64,000 nt of DNA from Pseudomonas fluorescens (GTDB lineage: Bacteria; Pseudomonadota; Gammaproteobacteria; Pseudomonadales; Pseudomonadaceae): contig NZ_CABVHJ010000002.1 in the NCBI RefSeq assembly GCF_902497745.1, positions 124,001 to 188,000 of the forward strand. The letters run 5' to 3'. The notes below the pieces were generated by a model. That model was not told where the DNA came from. It saw only the letters and a list, made by a program, of their open reading frames with translations, and did no database searches. This document shows positions 1 to 10,617 of this stretch, one piece after another. A program made the position numbers and the translations under genes. The number at the start of each line of letters is the position of its first letter. Within the stretch, counting starts at the first letter, position 1.

Positions 1-3000
1 TGGGTAGGGGCCGAGAACGGCATCCTGGTGTTCGATAGCAACGGCAACGGCACTGTCGACAGTTCTGCCGAATGGTTCGGTGAGTCCTTTGCTGCGCCAG
101 GCCAAACCGCCCAGGCCGGTCAGAACGGCTTCTCTGCTCTGGCGACACTGACTCAGGCGGGAAGCGCTGTATTTTCACGCGAGACCGCGCTGATCGATCC
201 CCGGACCGGTGCCAGTTACTTCGATAGTGTCCAGGTCTGGGTAGACGCCGACCAGAACGGCATTGCGTCGCGCGGCGAACTGAAGACTTTGGCGGCGTTG
301 GGAATTGCCTCCATTGATCTGCATTCGATCCATGATGGTCGGCAAGTGGCTGGCGGACTGATCGATTCGACAGCCCGGTTCACACTCGCCGACGGAACTC
401 GCCGCGAAGTGGCGGATGTCGGCTTGAGCGAACAGCTTGCCAACAGTGCCACTAGCACCGGACCTGTCAGTCCTGGCACCCTGGTATTTGCTGATTACGC
501 GGCAAAAGGCTATGCCGCAATGGCGGCGGGCCAAGCACGCGGCGTAAATGCCGCGCTGGCAGCCAGGGTTCCGAATTTTTCGGCACAGATTGCAACATTG
601 CAAAACTGGATGAACACGGCGCGCTCGCACACGTATCAGGGCTATCCCAACCCCTTGCTGACCGTGAAAGACCCCACGCTGATTACTTCGCATGCCGGGG
701 AGAACCCGGCAGTGCAGCGTGGCAGCAGTGCCGGGAAAGATGTGATGGCGCTGATGCAATCGGGTTCGTCTTACTACAATGCGGTCGTTACCACTTTGCA
801 GTCTGTCGATGCCGGGGCGACGGCACTCGCCAATGCCCAGAGCGCGGCTCTGGTCGCCAATGCGCTTTCCACGCCTGCATATCGTGCAGCGGCGCTGGCA
901 AGTGCGGCATCGGCTGCGGCGTCCTGGGGTGCCGCCGCGACGTCTTATCTGGGTACCGCTGCGGCTTGGGCTACGTATGCCGCGCAACTGGAATACTTGC
1001 GTGCGGAATTGAATGTGCTGGTGCCGATCAACACGTCTTACACGGGGCATCTGGCGGGCGGCTATACCTTTTTCTCCCCCCAGGATGCCGGTTTCGCTGC
1101 GGACACCTTTGCCGCTTATACCGGGGTTCTGCAATTGTTCCGCGACTTGAAAGTCGGAATCGATGCGTCCTTGGGGGCTTTTGCACAGTCGGCGGGTTAT
1201 GCCAAAGCCTATGCAGGCGTCAGCGGCAGTACGGTCGCGGTGGGCAACACGTACAACCTGATCCTGGCAGGCCAAGGCGCTCAGCAGTTTCAACTCAACA
1301 GTGGCGTCGACAATGTTTTGCTCAGCCTGGCCTCCGGCCAAGTGACTCTGCAAGGCTTTCAAGCGGGCAGTGCCGGTGACCAGATTCAACTTCTCGGTTT
1401 GGGCGACGGCGCAAAAATCACCAGCCTTTCGACGGGGGTACGCGTCAGTACAGCGGACGGCCAGCGCTATGCCGACCTGCTCGGCGTGAACGCTGCCGAA
1501 TTGAATCTGTATGCCAATTTCAGTGGTGTTCGTGCCATGTCGTTTGCCGAATTCAATCAGGCCGGGGTTCGAAGCCTGAGAGCCAACGGCTTGTTCGACG
1601 GCCAGGTCCATGTGAACGAAATTACCGCGTCAAACTACGGTGATACGTTGATTGGTGGTGATTGGGCTTCGGTTCTGCGAGGTGGAAGCGGTAACGACAC
1701 CTTTGTGATCACCGGCGCAGGTTACTGGCTGGATGGTAATACGGGCACGGACTCCGTCAGCTATGCCGAAGCGAACGGTGCGATAAGCGTAAACCTGTCG
1801 ACCGGCAGCGATAGTCTTGGCAGCACGCTTTACAGCATTGAGAACATTACCGGGTCGGCCTGGCGCGACACATTGACCGGCAGCACGGTCAATAATGTCC
1901 TGATCGGGGGCCGGGGCAACGATCGCCTGGTCGGTGCAGGCGGGAATGACAGGTACCTCTTTGATCGAGGCGACGGTCAGGACTCACTGCTTAACGGGGT
2001 ATCAGCCAATGCGGGGCCCAGCTCCACTTTAGCGTTGCAGGCCGGTATCAAGGCGAGCGATCTGTGGCTAGCGCGGGAAGGAAACAATCTGGTTCTCTCG
2101 GTACTGGGTACTCATGATCAGGTTTCCATTCAGGACTGGTTCGTTGCCGACTATCGAAAACTGGCGTCGATCGAACTGAGCAATGGCCTGAAATTGAGCC
2201 GGGAGGCGGCGGAACTTGCTGTCGCAACGACAGCGGCGTGGCAACAGACCAACCCCGGGTTTGATCCAATGGATCCGGCGACCATTGCGCAGGCGCCCTC
2301 ATTGGCGGCTTATTTCAGCACCGTGGTCGATGTGCCCTTGGTGCCCTCAGTGACTGGCGTGGCGCTGGAGACACGACGTCTTTACGAGTCAGGCAGCGTT
2401 CTTCAAGGCGCGACCCTGGCCAACGCCGCAGTCAATCAGTCGGCCTCGGCGGTGACCGTTTTGAACAACGCCAACGCGTCTGTCCGCGCATTGTCCGCTC
2501 AGGTGTCCTCGTTTTATCTGAATCCGGGCCTCAACAGTTATCGCTATCGAACGAACAGCGACGCCGAGACTTATGTCATCTCAACGGCCAATAATTTTGA
2601 CTCAACCAATCCGTTGCAGGGACGTCCCGATTATGTGACGAGCTATGAACGGATAACCGCGCTCAATCCCGATGCTTTTTATATCCAGCAAACCATTGAA
2701 GTGTCCTCTCCGCAGTCGGTTACTGTCCCTGCCAGTCGCCTCGAACGAGGTGTTGGTGTGGTCAGTGCCTCTATAGCGGATCTGGGTTTGATCACCAGTT
2801 CCCTTTCAGCGACTACAACCGCCGGGCAGGCTGCGGCCTCGTCCGCCACCGCTCGACAATTCGCCTTGGGCCAGGCCATTGGGGCCAATAACGCACGCGA
2901 TCAAAAAAGCATTCAGTCTGCCCGATCCGCGGCCGCAGCCTTTGAACAAGGCTTTGCCAACGCGATTTCGCTTTATCAGAACGCACTCTCGCAATTGTCT

Positions 3001-6000
3001 GTTGCAGCAGAAGCGGTGACCCGCAATCGCGATCGGTTGGGCAGTGTTTTGCCCGCCAACCGCTCGGTGACGACTCAACGATTTGTTCCAACCAACGTCT
3101 TCAAACCAAGCGAAGGCGTATGGGTCGATGTGGTGCAAACCGTACGTTATGACTGGGCTTCCGAGGTTGACAGAAATAAAGCGGCATCGATCCTGATTGC
3201 ACAGGCTAACGCGCAAAATGCGTACGTCGCAGCGGCGGCCAGTCTGCAGGCCTTGCCGGCGGCTGTGGGGGCAATGCTTGGGTATGCCACTGCACAATTC
3301 GTGTCCGCGGTGAATGCCGCAGCGGTGGCCAGTGGCTCCGGTGGCCTGCTGGTGTCCGCAGCAGGCGCGGGGCACGTGCTGGCGGGCGGAGCAGGGCGTG
3401 ACACCTTTGTGTTCACCGACCTGCCAGGTGCAACGGGCCATCGAGTGAACAATTTCCAGGTTGGACTGTCGGGTGATCGACTCTTGCTGACACCCGGTTC
3501 TCAAACCCTTTATGTGGATGAAGATACGTCCGCGCAGACACGGTTGTCGTTCAGGCCAGGGGTGACACTGCTGACGCTGAGTGGTGTAGCCGTCAACAGT
3601 CTTTCTCTTTATGACAACCTTCTGGGTGTCAATACGGTGGATTTTTCAGGATTGATGCATGGCGTTGGGGTGAAGCTCGACTCGCTCACGCCAAGAGACT
3701 TTGATGGATTCACGCATGTGCAAAATATGTTCGGCAGCGCATTTGCCGACCAGTTGACGGGTGACAGCCAGGACAACCAGATCAGTGGCGGCGACGGCAA
3801 CGACCGCATCAGCGGAGGTGCTGGCAACAATATCCTTAGCGGCGGTGCGGGCGTTGATACGCTGGACTATCGAACCGTGTCATCGGCCGTCGCCGTCAAT
3901 CTGGCTTCGGGGACCGCACGTAACGGTGAAGGCGCAACGGACACCCTGAGTGGTTTTGAAAATGTCATTGGCTCCTCCTACTCCGACACGCTCACCGGTG
4001 ACGCCGGTGCGAACGAACTGACTGGCGCGCAGGGAGATGACCGCCTGGAAGGAGGGGCAGGCAATGACACCCTGGCGGGTAACGAAGGCAATGATGTCCT
4101 GGTGGGAGGAAGCGGCAACGACCTCTACCGGTTCGGGCGTGGCGATGGCCATGACCGCATCGTGGAAAGTGACGCGACGGCTGGCAATCGCGATGTCGTC
4201 CAGTTCGCGGCCAATATCATTGCCGAACAACTCTGGTTGCAACGAGTCAGCAATGATCTGCGGATGAGCATCATCGGGACCGATGATTACGTTGTCGTGG
4301 AAAACTGGTTTTTGGGCACGCAGTATCGAGTTGAAGAGTTCAAGACTGCCGACGGCAAAACGCTGACGGCGGCAGGGGTGCAGAAAATGGTCGAGGCGAT
4401 GGCAGCATTGCCGTCGCCGGCTGTCGGGCAACTCAGCCTTCCCGCCACGCTCGCGACCGCATTGGCTGCAGCCTTCCAAGAAAACTGGACGGCGCCGAAA
4501 GTGCCGGGAATTACCAAAGAAGGGACCTCCGCAAACGATACCCTTGAGGGAAGTGCGGGAGACGATGTGTTGTTGGGCAAGGCCGGCGATGATTTATTGA
4601 ACGGTTACGCGGGTGACGACACGCTCGACGGTGGCGCCGGCAACGACACGCTGAATGGCGGCTCAGGCGCAAACATCCTGATCGGCGGCGCTGGCAACGA
4701 CATCTACATCGTCTCCAGCGCTGAAGATTCGGTGATTGAAACGGTGGATGGCGGCTCCGACGCGATCAAGTCCTCAGTGAGTTTTGTCCTCCCTGAATAT
4801 GTCGAGTTACTGACCCTGACAGGTACCGATGCGATCAACGGAACTGGCAACGACAGCAACAACGTTCTCTTCGGTAACGCTGCCAGCAATACACTGCGAG
4901 GCGAAGGTGGCCTCGATATATTGAATGGTTTTGAGGGCGACGATCTGCTGGTTGGCGGCGCAGGCAATGATCGTTACGTCATTGCACGCGGAAACGGCAA
5001 GGATCGTATTGTGGAAAACGATCCGAACGAGAACCTCGACACGGTCGCGTTCACCAATTCAGTGTTGGCCAATCAGCTCTGGTTCAGACGTACAGGCGAT
5101 GATCTGGAGGTCAGCATCATCGGGACTATCGATGGCGTGGTCGTCACCAACTGGTATCTCGGTGAGCGTTATCGGGTCGAAGCGTTTGTATCTTCCAATG
5201 GCGGCACGCTGTTGGCGGCGCAAGTCGAGACACTGGTTCAGGCGATGGCCGGACTTGCACTGCCGCCGCTCGGCCAGACAAACCTTTCGCCAGAAGTGAA
5301 AAGTGCTTTGCAACCTTTATTGGTCGCGGCCTGGAAAGGCGAGGTATATGAGCCGCTGGTGCTGACAGGAAGTGCGGGTGATGACAGGCTCGAAGGCAGC
5401 TACGGTAATGACACGCTTTCGGGGGGAGCAGGGCGCAATACGCTGATTGGCGGGTATGGCGACGATACTTACGAAGTCAGTACTGCGACGGATGTCATTA
5501 TCGAGAAAGCGAACGAAGGAAATGATCACGTTCGTGCGGGCGTTTCTTTCGTATTATCCGAGAATGTTGAAAGGTTGACGTTGACCGGCAGCGCGGCAAT
5601 CAATGGAACCGGTAACACCCTTGCGAACATTATGCTGGGCAATGGCGCCGCCAACATCCTGATGGGCCAGGCGGGTGACGATACCCTCAATGGCATGGCT
5701 GGAAATGATGTCCTGGCGGGGGGCACAGGCAGCGACAAATATTTATTGACCGCCGGCAGTGGGCGCGACCGGATCATAGAAACAGAGTCTTTCACCGGCG
5801 ATGTCGATGTCGCATTGATTTCGGCCGCTGCCGATAATCTCTGGTTTCGCCGGGTCGACAATGATCTGGAAGTCAGCGTCATCGGCAAGTCCGATCAGTT
5901 GCTCATACAGGACTGGTATCTGGGCAACGAACACCATGTTGAACAATTTACGGCATCGGGAGGAAAGGTGCTGCTGGACACTCAAGTCAATAATCTGGTC

Positions 6001-6102
6001 ACTGCCATGGCAGCCTTTGCACCTCCGGCAAGCGGACAAACAACACTGCCCGCAGCCTACCAGACAGCATTGGTTCCCGTGATCGCTGCCAATTGGCATT
6101 GA
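1..6102 (+). CDS. Giant RTX repeat protein (5'-truncated by window edge)
   Basis: The frame is open from base 1, so the N-terminus lies upstream; the GTG at 28 is probably internal. About 2,030 residues are visible. The first 100 contain Asp/Asn-rich calcium-loop-like segments ([21 protein letters not shown]) typical of large RTX proteins. Glycine/aspartate nonapeptides (GGxGxDxLx) cluster near bases 1630-1960, 3760-4130, 4530-4970 and 5360-5750. Each cluster is followed by a haemolysin-type calcium-binding related module (RGDGxD...LWxxR...NDLxxSIIGT...W(F/Y)LG). The middle (about 2340-3360) is Ala/Ser-rich, helical-looking and has no repeats. Such proteins are exported by type I secretion through a C-terminal signal and fold when they bind extracellular calcium; they act as adhesins, toxins or enzymes. 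I see no catalytic motif and no ABC/MFP/TolC exporter genes in this window. The exact role is unknown. Confidence 0.85.
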   Translation, partial: WVGAENGILVFDSNGNGTVDSSAEWFGESFAAPGQTAQAGQNGFSALATLTQAGSAVFSRETALIDPRTGASYFDSVQVWVDADQNGIASRGELKTLAALGIASIDLHSIHDGRQVAGGLIDSTARFTLADGTRREVADVGLSEQLANSATSTGPVSPGTLVFADYAAKGYAAMAAGQARGVNAALAARVPNFSAQIATLQNWMNTARSHTYQGYPNPLLTVKDPTLITSHAGENPAVQRGSSAGKDVMALMQSGSSYYNAVVTTLQSVDAGATALANAQSAALVANALSTPAYRAAALASAASAAASWGAAATSYLGTAAAWATYAAQLEYLRAELNVLVPINTSYTGHLAGGYTFFSPQDAGFAADTFAAYTGVLQLFRDLKVGIDASLGAFAQSAGYAKAYAGVSGSTVAVGNTYNLILAGQGAQQFQLNSGVDNVLLSLASGQVTLQGFQAGSAGDQIQLLGLGDGAKITSLSTGVRVSTADGQRYADLLGVNAAELNLYANFSGVRAMSFAEFNQAGVRSLRANGLFDGQVHVNEITASNYGDTLIGGDWASVLRGGSGNDTFVITGAGYWLDGNTGTDSVSYAEANGAISVNLSTGSDSLGSTLYSIENITGSAWRDTLTGSTVNNVLIGGRGNDRLVGAGGNDRYLFDRGDGQDSLLNGVSANAGPSSTLALQAGIKASDLWLAREGNNLVLSVLGTHDQVSIQDWFVADYRKLASIELSNGLKLSREAAELAVATTAAWQQTNPGFDPMDPATIAQAPSLAAYFSTVVDVPLVPSVTGVALETRRLYESGSVLQGATLANAAVNQSASAVTVLNNANASVRALSAQVSSFYLNPGLNSYRYRTNSDAETYVISTANNFDSTNPLQGRPDYVTSYERITALNPDAFYIQQTIEVSSPQSVTVPASRLERGVGVVSASIADLGLITSSLSATTTAGQAAASSATARQFALGQAIGANNARDQKSIQSARSAAAAFEQGFANAISLYQNALSQLSVAAEAVTRNRDRLGSVLPANRSVTTQRFVPTNVFKPSEGVWVDVVQTVRYDWASEVDRNKAASILIAQANAQNAYVAAAASLQALPAAVGAMLGYATAQFVSAVNAAAVASGSGGLLVSAAGAGHVLAGGAGRDTFVFTDLPGATGHRVNNFQVGLSGDRLLLTPGSQTLYVDEDTSAQTRLSFRPGVTLLTLSGVAVNSLSLYDNLLGVNTVDFSGLMHGVGVKLDSLTPRDFDGFTHVQNMFGSAFADQLTGDSQDNQISGGDGNDRISGGAGNNILSGGAGVDTLDYRTVSSAVAVNLASGTARNGEGATDTLSGFENVIGSSYSDTLTGDAGANELTGAQGDDRLEGGAGNDTLAGNEGNDVLVGGSGNDLYRFGRGDGHDRIVESDATAGNRDVVQFAANIIAEQLWLQRVSNDLRMSIIGTDDYVVVENWFLGTQYRVEEFKTADGKTLTAAGVQKMVEAMAALPSPAVGQLSLPATLATALAAAFQENWTAPKVPGITKEGTSANDTLEGSAGDDVLLGKAGDDLLNGYAGDDTLDGGAGNDTLNGGSGANILIGGAGNDIYIVSSAEDSVIETVDGGSDAIKSSVSFVLPEYVELLTLTGTDAINGTGNDSNNVLFGNAASNTLRGEGGLDILNGFEGDDLLVGGAGNDRYVIARGNGKDRIVENDPNENLDTVAFTNSVLANQLWFRRTGDDLEVSIIGTIDGVVVTNWYLGERYRVEAFVSSNGGTLLAAQVETLVQAMAGLALPPLGQTNLSPEVKSALQPLLVAAWKGEVYEPLVLTGSAGDDRLEGSYGNDTLSGGAGRNTLIGGYGDDTYEVSTATDVIIEKANEGNDHVRAGVSFVLSENVERLTLTGSAAINGTGNTLANIMLGNGAANILMGQAGDDTLNGMAGNDVLAGGTGSDKYLLTAGSGRDRIIETESFTGDVDVALISAAADNLWFRRVDNDLEVSVIGKSDQLLIQDWYLGNEHHVEQFTASGGKVLLDTQVNNLVTAMAAFAPPASGQTTLPAAYQTALVPVIAANWH
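1948..6010 (+). repeat. Four internal calcium-binding-related modules in the RTX protein
   Basis: Four diverged coding copies start near 1948, 4129, 4969 and 5740. Each begins with a Y/F-rich strand plus (R/A)G(D/N/S)G(Q/H/K/R)D, then LW(L/F)xR..NxLxxS(I/V)(L/I)G, then a conserved W(F/Y)(L/V) turn. Copies 2-4 end with a matching tail, GQxxLxxxxxxAL...W, and the last copy forms the C-terminus of the protein. Copies 2, 3 and 4 are spaced about 840 and 770 bp apart together with their nonapeptide blocks, suggesting tandem duplication of a whole block. Confidence 0.75.
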
Positions 6103-6133
6103 CTTGCCTCAGCCACGGTCGCATCCATCAGCC

Positions 6134-6169
6134 AGCACCCGGCAGTTGAGACCAATGCTGCCGGGTGCT
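6134..6169. terminator. Bidirectional hairpin between convergent RTX and porin genes
   Basis: A perfect 12-bp inverted repeat (AGCACCCGGCAG / CTGCCGGGTGCT) with a 12-nt loop lies 32 bp after the RTX stop and 14 bp before the porin stop. There is no strong T tract, so termination efficiency is uncertain. Confidence 0.6.
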
Positions 6170-6182
6170 CAAACCGTCGATA

Positions 6183-7481
6183 TCAGAGTGCTGCTTTTAC
6201 CTGCAATCCGATCACCAGCGCATTGTCGATATCCTGCCCGGAAAACGCGCCCGGCTCGATGATGTACTGCACATTCGGGCGCAGGGTCAGCCAAGGCGTG
6301 GCCTGATAACCGTAACCGAGTTCGATCAATTGCTCGGCGCTGTCCAGGTTCGGGAACGCCGTGCCGTTGTTCAATGCGGCGTCCTGCAAAACGTCACGGC
6401 TACGCGAGTTCGGTACGGCGCGGCCATAACCCAAAGCGACGGTGTCACGCGGGCGACCTTCGAACGGCTTGTACAAAACCACGCCGGTGCCGTACCACTT
6501 GCTGAACGGCGAGGCTGCTTCGCTGGCCGCCGAGTATTGGCCGAAGGCATGCAGGCTACGGCCTTCGGAAGTTGGCGAGTTCCAGACCGCCTGATCGATC
6601 AGCAGGTAATGACCGCCGCGACCGGACACTTCTTTATCGCTGCCAATGCGTTTTACGTCGGAGCTGTCGTAGTAGTAGCCGAGCTTGTATTCGCCGGGCA
6701 GGGTGCCTGCGTGTTTGTACACCAACTCGATCGGCACCACGGTGCCAGTGGTGTGTTTCGGCCCAAGGTGCCAGGCACGGCTGGAGTTGCCGTTGCTTTC
6801 CGGATCGACGTTGAACGCGGCCACGCGCAGTTGCCAGGACGGCGACAGATCGTATTTCACCCGCACACCCAAATGCGCATTGGGGTAGTTGGTCCAGCCG
6901 CTGCCGCCGGACATGTTCAGCGGGTGGCCGCAGAAACCGGCGTTCATGAAGTTGCACAGAATGCCGCTGTCGAGGCCGCCGAGGTCGTTGCCCATGGCCA
7001 TGTAGCCGAGTTTCACATTGAGCGCCGGGGTAAACAGGCTGCGCTCGTAACTCAGTTCGGTCAGGCGCGTGTACAGGCCACCGTAGTTTTCCTGAATCGG
7101 CAGGCGGTTGCCGACGAGGTCTTCGGAGGCACTGTTGCCGCGACGGTCGTTGATGGTCAGCTGGACCTTGCCGGCATTGTCGACGCCGTACAGTTTACTC
7201 AGGTCGAACTGCACGCCGAGCTTGATGTTCTGCGAGTAGCGCGCCGAGCGATGCAAGCCGCCATCAGCGTTGTAAGCCATTTCACCGCTGTAATCGCCGG
7301 TGAATTTGACGCCTTGTTCATCCATCTGGTGACGCAAGCCACCCCAGTCACCGGTGAGGGTGCTACGGGTCAACAGATCGGAATCGTTGTCGGCCAGCGC
7401 GGGGAGGGTGGTGGTGCACGCAATGCCCAGCAACAGGCCTTTGAACAGGTCGGAACGGGAAAAACCAACAGCCGATAGCAT
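6183..7481 (-). CDS. oprB: OprB-family carbohydrate-selective porin
   Basis: This 432-residue outer-membrane porin belongs to the OprB family, which lets glucose and other sugars diffuse into the periplasm. The ATG at 7481 is preferred because it is preceded by an AGGA ribosome site and begins a signal peptide (basic start, then LLLGIACTTTLPALA). The mature protein starts with the family signature L(T)GDWGGLR, which is followed by amphipathic beta-strand pattern to the C-terminus. A longer in-frame start at 7532 would overlap the upstream terminator hairpin. It lies directly downstream of gcd on the same strand, an arrangement known in pseudomonads, so porin and periplasmic glucose dehydrogenase probably work together. 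Confidence 0.88.
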   Translation of the reverse strand: MLSAVGFSRSDLFKGLLLGIACTTTLPALADNDSDLLTRSTLTGDWGGLRHQMDEQGVKFTGDYSGEMAYNADGGLHRSARYSQNIKLGVQFDLSKLYGVDNAGKVQLTINDRRGNSASEDLVGNRLPIQENYGGLYTRLTELSYERSLFTPALNVKLGYMAMGNDLGGLDSGILCNFMNAGFCGHPLNMSGGSGWTNYPNAHLGVRVKYDLSPSWQLRVAAFNVDPESNGNSSRAWHLGPKHTTGTVVPIELVYKHAGTLPGEYKLGYYYDSSDVKRIGSDKEVSGRGGHYLLIDQAVWNSPTSEGRSLHAFGQYSAASEAASPFSKWYGTGVVLYKPFEGRPRDTVALGYGRAVPNSRSRDVLQDAALNNGTAFPNLDSAEQLIELGYGYQATPWLTLRPNVQYIIEPGAFSGQDIDNALVIGLQVKAAL

Positions 7482-7522
7482 GTAAATCTTCCTGCAGAAA
7501 ACTTGAGCAATAGGGAGAAAGC

Positions 7523-7548
7523 AGCGCGGCACCCGAAGGTGCCGCGCT
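7523..7548 (-). terminator. Intrinsic terminator/attenuator between gcd and oprB
   Basis: An 11-bp perfect stem (AGCGCGGCACC / GGTGCCGCGCT) closes a 4-nt loop that reads UUCG in the minus-strand transcript, an unusually stable tetraloop. A short GCTTTCT tail follows. It sits 19 bp after the gcd stop and 42 bp before the porin ATG, so it should reduce read-through from gcd into oprB. Confidence 0.75.
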
Positions 7549-7566
7549 TTATATGCACACCGTGAT

Positions 7567-9972
7567 TTACGGCAGTGCGTAAGCCATCACGTAGTCGCCG
7601 CGATCGGTCGACTGACGCGCACCACCGGCGGTGATGACGATGTACTGCTTGCCGGTTTTCGGCGAAACATAGGTCATCGGGCCGCCCTGGCTGCCGACTG
7701 GCAGACGTGCTTTCCAGACTTCTTCACCGTTGCCGCTGTTAAAGGCGCGCAGATAGAAGTCCTGGGTGCCGGCGATGAAGATCAAACCACCTTGGGTCGA
7801 CAGCGTGCCGCCGAGGGTTGGCAGACCGATCTTGATCGGCAGGTGCATGCGGATGCCCAGCGGACCGGTGTCTTCAACAGTACCGACCGGAACCTGCCAG
7901 GCGATTTTCTGGGTCTTCATGTCGATGGCGGTCAGCGTGCCGAACGGCGGCGCCTGGCACGGAATGCCGGCCACCGACAGGAAGCGGTTTTTGTTCACGG
8001 CGTAAGGCGTGCCTTTCAGCGGTACGGCGCCCATGCCGGTGTTCAGCGCTTCGCCACCGCCAGCGGCCTGACCTTTGTTCTGCGACGGAATCATCTGAAT
8101 CCACAGACCCAGGCGCATGTCGTTGACGAAGATGAAGCCGTGCACCGGGTCAGTGGAGAGGCTGCCCCAGTTCATGCCACCCAGCGAACCCGGGAAGCTC
8201 AGCGATTTGTCCATGCCCGGCGCGGTGTACAGGCCGTCGTAGCGCATGCCTTTGAAGTCGATGCGGCACAGCAACTGATCGTACGGAGTGGCGCCCCACA
8301 TGTCCGATTCAGTCAGGTGCTGAGCACCGATTTCTGGCATGCCCACCGATTTCGGCTGAGTCGGGGAGTACGGTTCGTTCGGGATGTTCGCCGCTTTGAC
8401 CGGGACCTCTTTAACGTCGGTCAGCGGTTTGCCGGTGGCGCGGTCGAGCACGTAGATCTGCCCGGCCTTGGTGCCGATGACCACGGCCGGTACAGTTTTG
8501 CCGTCCTTGGTGAAGTCGATCAGGCTTGGCTGCATCGGCAGGTCGAAGTCCCACAGATCGTTGTGCACGGTCTGGAACACCCAACGTTCTTCACCACTGG
8601 TGGCGTCCAGCGCGAGGATCGAAGCGCCGTAGGTGTGATCGAGTTTGCTGCGCTCGACACCATAGATGTCGGTGGACGAACTGCCCATCGGCAGGAACAC
8701 TGTGTTGGTCGCCGGGTCGTAGGACATCGGTGCCCAGCTGTTCGGCGTGCTGCGCACATAGGTGCTGCCGTCTGCCGGCGCCTTTTTATCCTGCGGGTTG
8801 CCCGGGTCGAAGGCCCAGCGCATGGCGCCAGTCATCACGTCAAAGCCACGGATCACGCCGCCGGGCATGTCGGTCTGCACGTTGTCAGCCACGCGACCGC
8901 CAACCACCACGGTGGTGCCGGCCATCAGCGGAGCGGAAGACAACTGATAGTAGCTGTCCGGGACATCACCCAGACCGGCCTTCAGATCGACCTGGCCATT
9001 GTTGCCGAAACCCTGGCAGAACTCGCCAGTGTCAGCATCAACCGCGATCAAACGGGCATCGATGGTGTTGGTCAGCAGACGGCGCTGGCAGTTGGCAGCC
9101 GGCGCCGGTTTGGCTTCGATGATTTTCGAATTGGCTGGCTGAGCAATGGCAGCGCTGGCGTCGAAATAGGCCATGCCACGGCAACGCTGCCAGACTTTCG
9201 ACTGGGCGTTGATCGCGTTCTTCCACAGCTCTTTACCGGTGTCGGCATCAAGGGCGATCAGGTTGTTGTGCGGGGTGCAGATGAACACCTTGTTGCCAAC
9301 CTGCAGCGGGGTGAGCTGGTCTTCAGCACCATTGCCATCGCTCTCGGCGACGTCACCGGTGTGGTAGGTCCACGCGACTTTCAGTTTGTCGACGTTGGCG
9401 CGATTGATCTGATCCAGCGCGGCGAAGCGGCTGCCACCTTCGGTATTACCGTAGTGCGCCCAGTCCTTTTGCGCCTTGTCCGGCTCGACCGGGGTCAGGC
9501 CCGGGCCAGTGCCGGTGGCGGCAACGGTCGGGTGCGCGACGAACATGTTGCCAGCCGCCACGGCCACGCCGACCGCCAGCACCGCAGCCACGGCGTAAGC
9601 GCCGCGACCTGCAACACTGCCGTTGGCACGCTTGAGCAGAGGATAAACCAGCGTCACGACCAGGCCGATCACGCTGAACATGAACAGGCGCGAGAACACC
9701 GGCCAGAACACCAGGCCGGCATCGCTCACCGCCCAGATCGCGGTGCCCACCAGGAACGCGGCGAACAACCACGCGCCGCTCGGCTTGAAGCGCGCGATCA
9801 ACAGACCGGAAACGGCCATGACCAAGCCACCCACCAGGAAGTACCACGAGCCTCCCAGGCTGACCAACTTCACGCCGCCCGCAGCCAGCGCCAAGCCGAG
9901 CAGGGCGATGACGACGCCCAGTCCGACCAGAATGAATTTTGATATGCCCGAGAGGCGTTGACTCTGCTTCAC
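7567..9972 (-). CDS. gcd: Membrane-bound PQQ-dependent glucose dehydrogenase
   Basis: This 801-residue quinoprotein oxidises glucose to gluconolactone in the periplasm and passes electrons to ubiquinone. Five hydrophobic helices fill residues about 10-150, as in the family. The rest is an eight-bladed PQQ beta-propeller beginning near DWAHYGNTEGG and containing tryptophan-docking repeats (e.g. DADTGKELW, DATSGEERWVFQT, DRATGKPL). Length matches known membrane GDHs (about 800). The start is GTG with GGGA upstream. A good sigma-70-like promoter precedes it. Known family role: direct oxidative glucose pathway and phosphate-solubilising gluconate production; the oprB neighbour fits. Confidence 0.96.
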   Translation of the reverse strand: MKQSQRLSGISKFILVGLGVVIALLGLALAAGGVKLVSLGGSWYFLVGGLVMAVSGLLIARFKPSGAWLFAAFLVGTAIWAVSDAGLVFWPVFSRLFMFSVIGLVVTLVYPLLKRANGSVAGRGAYAVAAVLAVGVAVAAGNMFVAHPTVAATGTGPGLTPVEPDKAQKDWAHYGNTEGGSRFAALDQINRANVDKLKVAWTYHTGDVAESDGNGAEDQLTPLQVGNKVFICTPHNNLIALDADTGKELWKNAINAQSKVWQRCRGMAYFDASAAIAQPANSKIIEAKPAPAANCQRRLLTNTIDARLIAVDADTGEFCQGFGNNGQVDLKAGLGDVPDSYYQLSSAPLMAGTTVVVGGRVADNVQTDMPGGVIRGFDVMTGAMRWAFDPGNPQDKKAPADGSTYVRSTPNSWAPMSYDPATNTVFLPMGSSSTDIYGVERSKLDHTYGASILALDATSGEERWVFQTVHNDLWDFDLPMQPSLIDFTKDGKTVPAVVIGTKAGQIYVLDRATGKPLTDVKEVPVKAANIPNEPYSPTQPKSVGMPEIGAQHLTESDMWGATPYDQLLCRIDFKGMRYDGLYTAPGMDKSLSFPGSLGGMNWGSLSTDPVHGFIFVNDMRLGLWIQMIPSQNKGQAAGGGEALNTGMGAVPLKGTPYAVNKNRFLSVAGIPCQAPPFGTLTAIDMKTQKIAWQVPVGTVEDTGPLGIRMHLPIKIGLPTLGGTLSTQGGLIFIAGTQDFYLRAFNSGNGEEVWKARLPVGSQGGPMTYVSPKTGKQYIVITAGGARQSTDRGDYVMAYALP

Positions 9973-10297
9973 GTTGAGTGTCCCGTTGAAATGAGGCGCG
10001 CATTATATAGTTGGGTAACTACCTAGTTAAATCACTAATTCAGTAATAAAGTGTTGTTGGATTTTTGATAACCCGCTTGGGCCGCAAATAGCGCTCTAAC
10101 AGGCTTCAGCAGAGCTTTTGAAAACCTGCAAAAGACGCCGTTTTGTCAGAAAAAATCATGGTTATGACAGCATTTCTATTTTGCTGTTTTCAGTCAGCCA
10201 ACAACGTTCAACTGACGCACGGCCCTAAAACCAGCTTAGCGGGTACGCGACAAATGGCGCGGCCCCGCTCGTTACCAGTTGAAGTGCATGGTTCGAC
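9973..10297. other. 325-bp intergenic region upstream of gcd
   Basis: Besides the gcd promoter, this A+T-rich region shows only a weak short hairpin (ACAGCA...TGCTGT near 10167-10188). It may help end transcription from the DUF6482 gene. I see no coding sequence. Confidence 0.4.
10002..10030 (-). promoter_or_regulatory. Candidate sigma-70 promoter of gcd
   Basis: On the minus strand, TTAACT (10030-10025), a 17-bp spacer and a consensus TATAAT (10007-10002) lie 30 bp before the gcd GTG. The predicted transcript would have a short leader of about 20-25 nt. Confidence 0.65.
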
Positions 10298-10603
10298 TCA
10301 TACGGGCGTGGTGAGCGAAAACGGAATGCGCAGCTCTTCGACAGGCCCCGAATCGCGCCCGCACATTTCGTCGTGCACGCATTGCTGCACCAGTACGCAG
10401 GGAAAGGCCGGCACGGTCTGTAGCAAGTCCCGCAGGTGGGTGATCGAACGCAGGTGCATCGGCTTGGCCGCGTCATCCAGCAGGGTGAACTGGCCGTGAT
10501 CCAGGCGGATCCGCGCCAGATAAAAACCACCTTCGAGCGACAGCAGCTCCAGTTCACGTATTTCACTGTTGGCCGCACGTTCGGTGAGGGCTTGCAGGTT
10601 CAT
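10298..10603 (-). CDS. DUF6482-like small protein
   Basis: This 101-residue cytoplasmic protein has no signal peptide or membrane segment. It starts MNLQALTERA and contains a central GGFYLARIRLDHGQ..L segment, resembling the small DUF6482 family common in Pseudomonas (recognised by eye). The function is unknown. It has a strong AAGGAG ribosome site and begins 14 bp after the SDR gene ends, so it is the last gene of a DUF3833-SDR-DUF6482 operon. Confidence 0.7.
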   Translation of the reverse strand: MNLQALTERAANSEIRELELLSLEGGFYLARIRLDHGQFTLLDDAAKPMHLRSITHLRDLLQTVPAFPCVLVQQCVHDEMCGRDSGPVEELRIPFSLTTPV

Positions 10604-10617
10604 GCTTCACTCCTTGC

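Noticed and set aside
175..1611. Long minus-strand open frame opposite the RTX gene
   Set aside because: Low-complexity Arg/Gln-rich translation and no domain; the plus strand carries clear RTX features.
7792..9942. Open frame of 716 codons on the plus strand opposite gcd
   Set aside because: It is antisense to a clear gcd gene; its translation is rich in Arg/His/Val/Gly with no domain, as expected from G+C-rich third-position mirroring.
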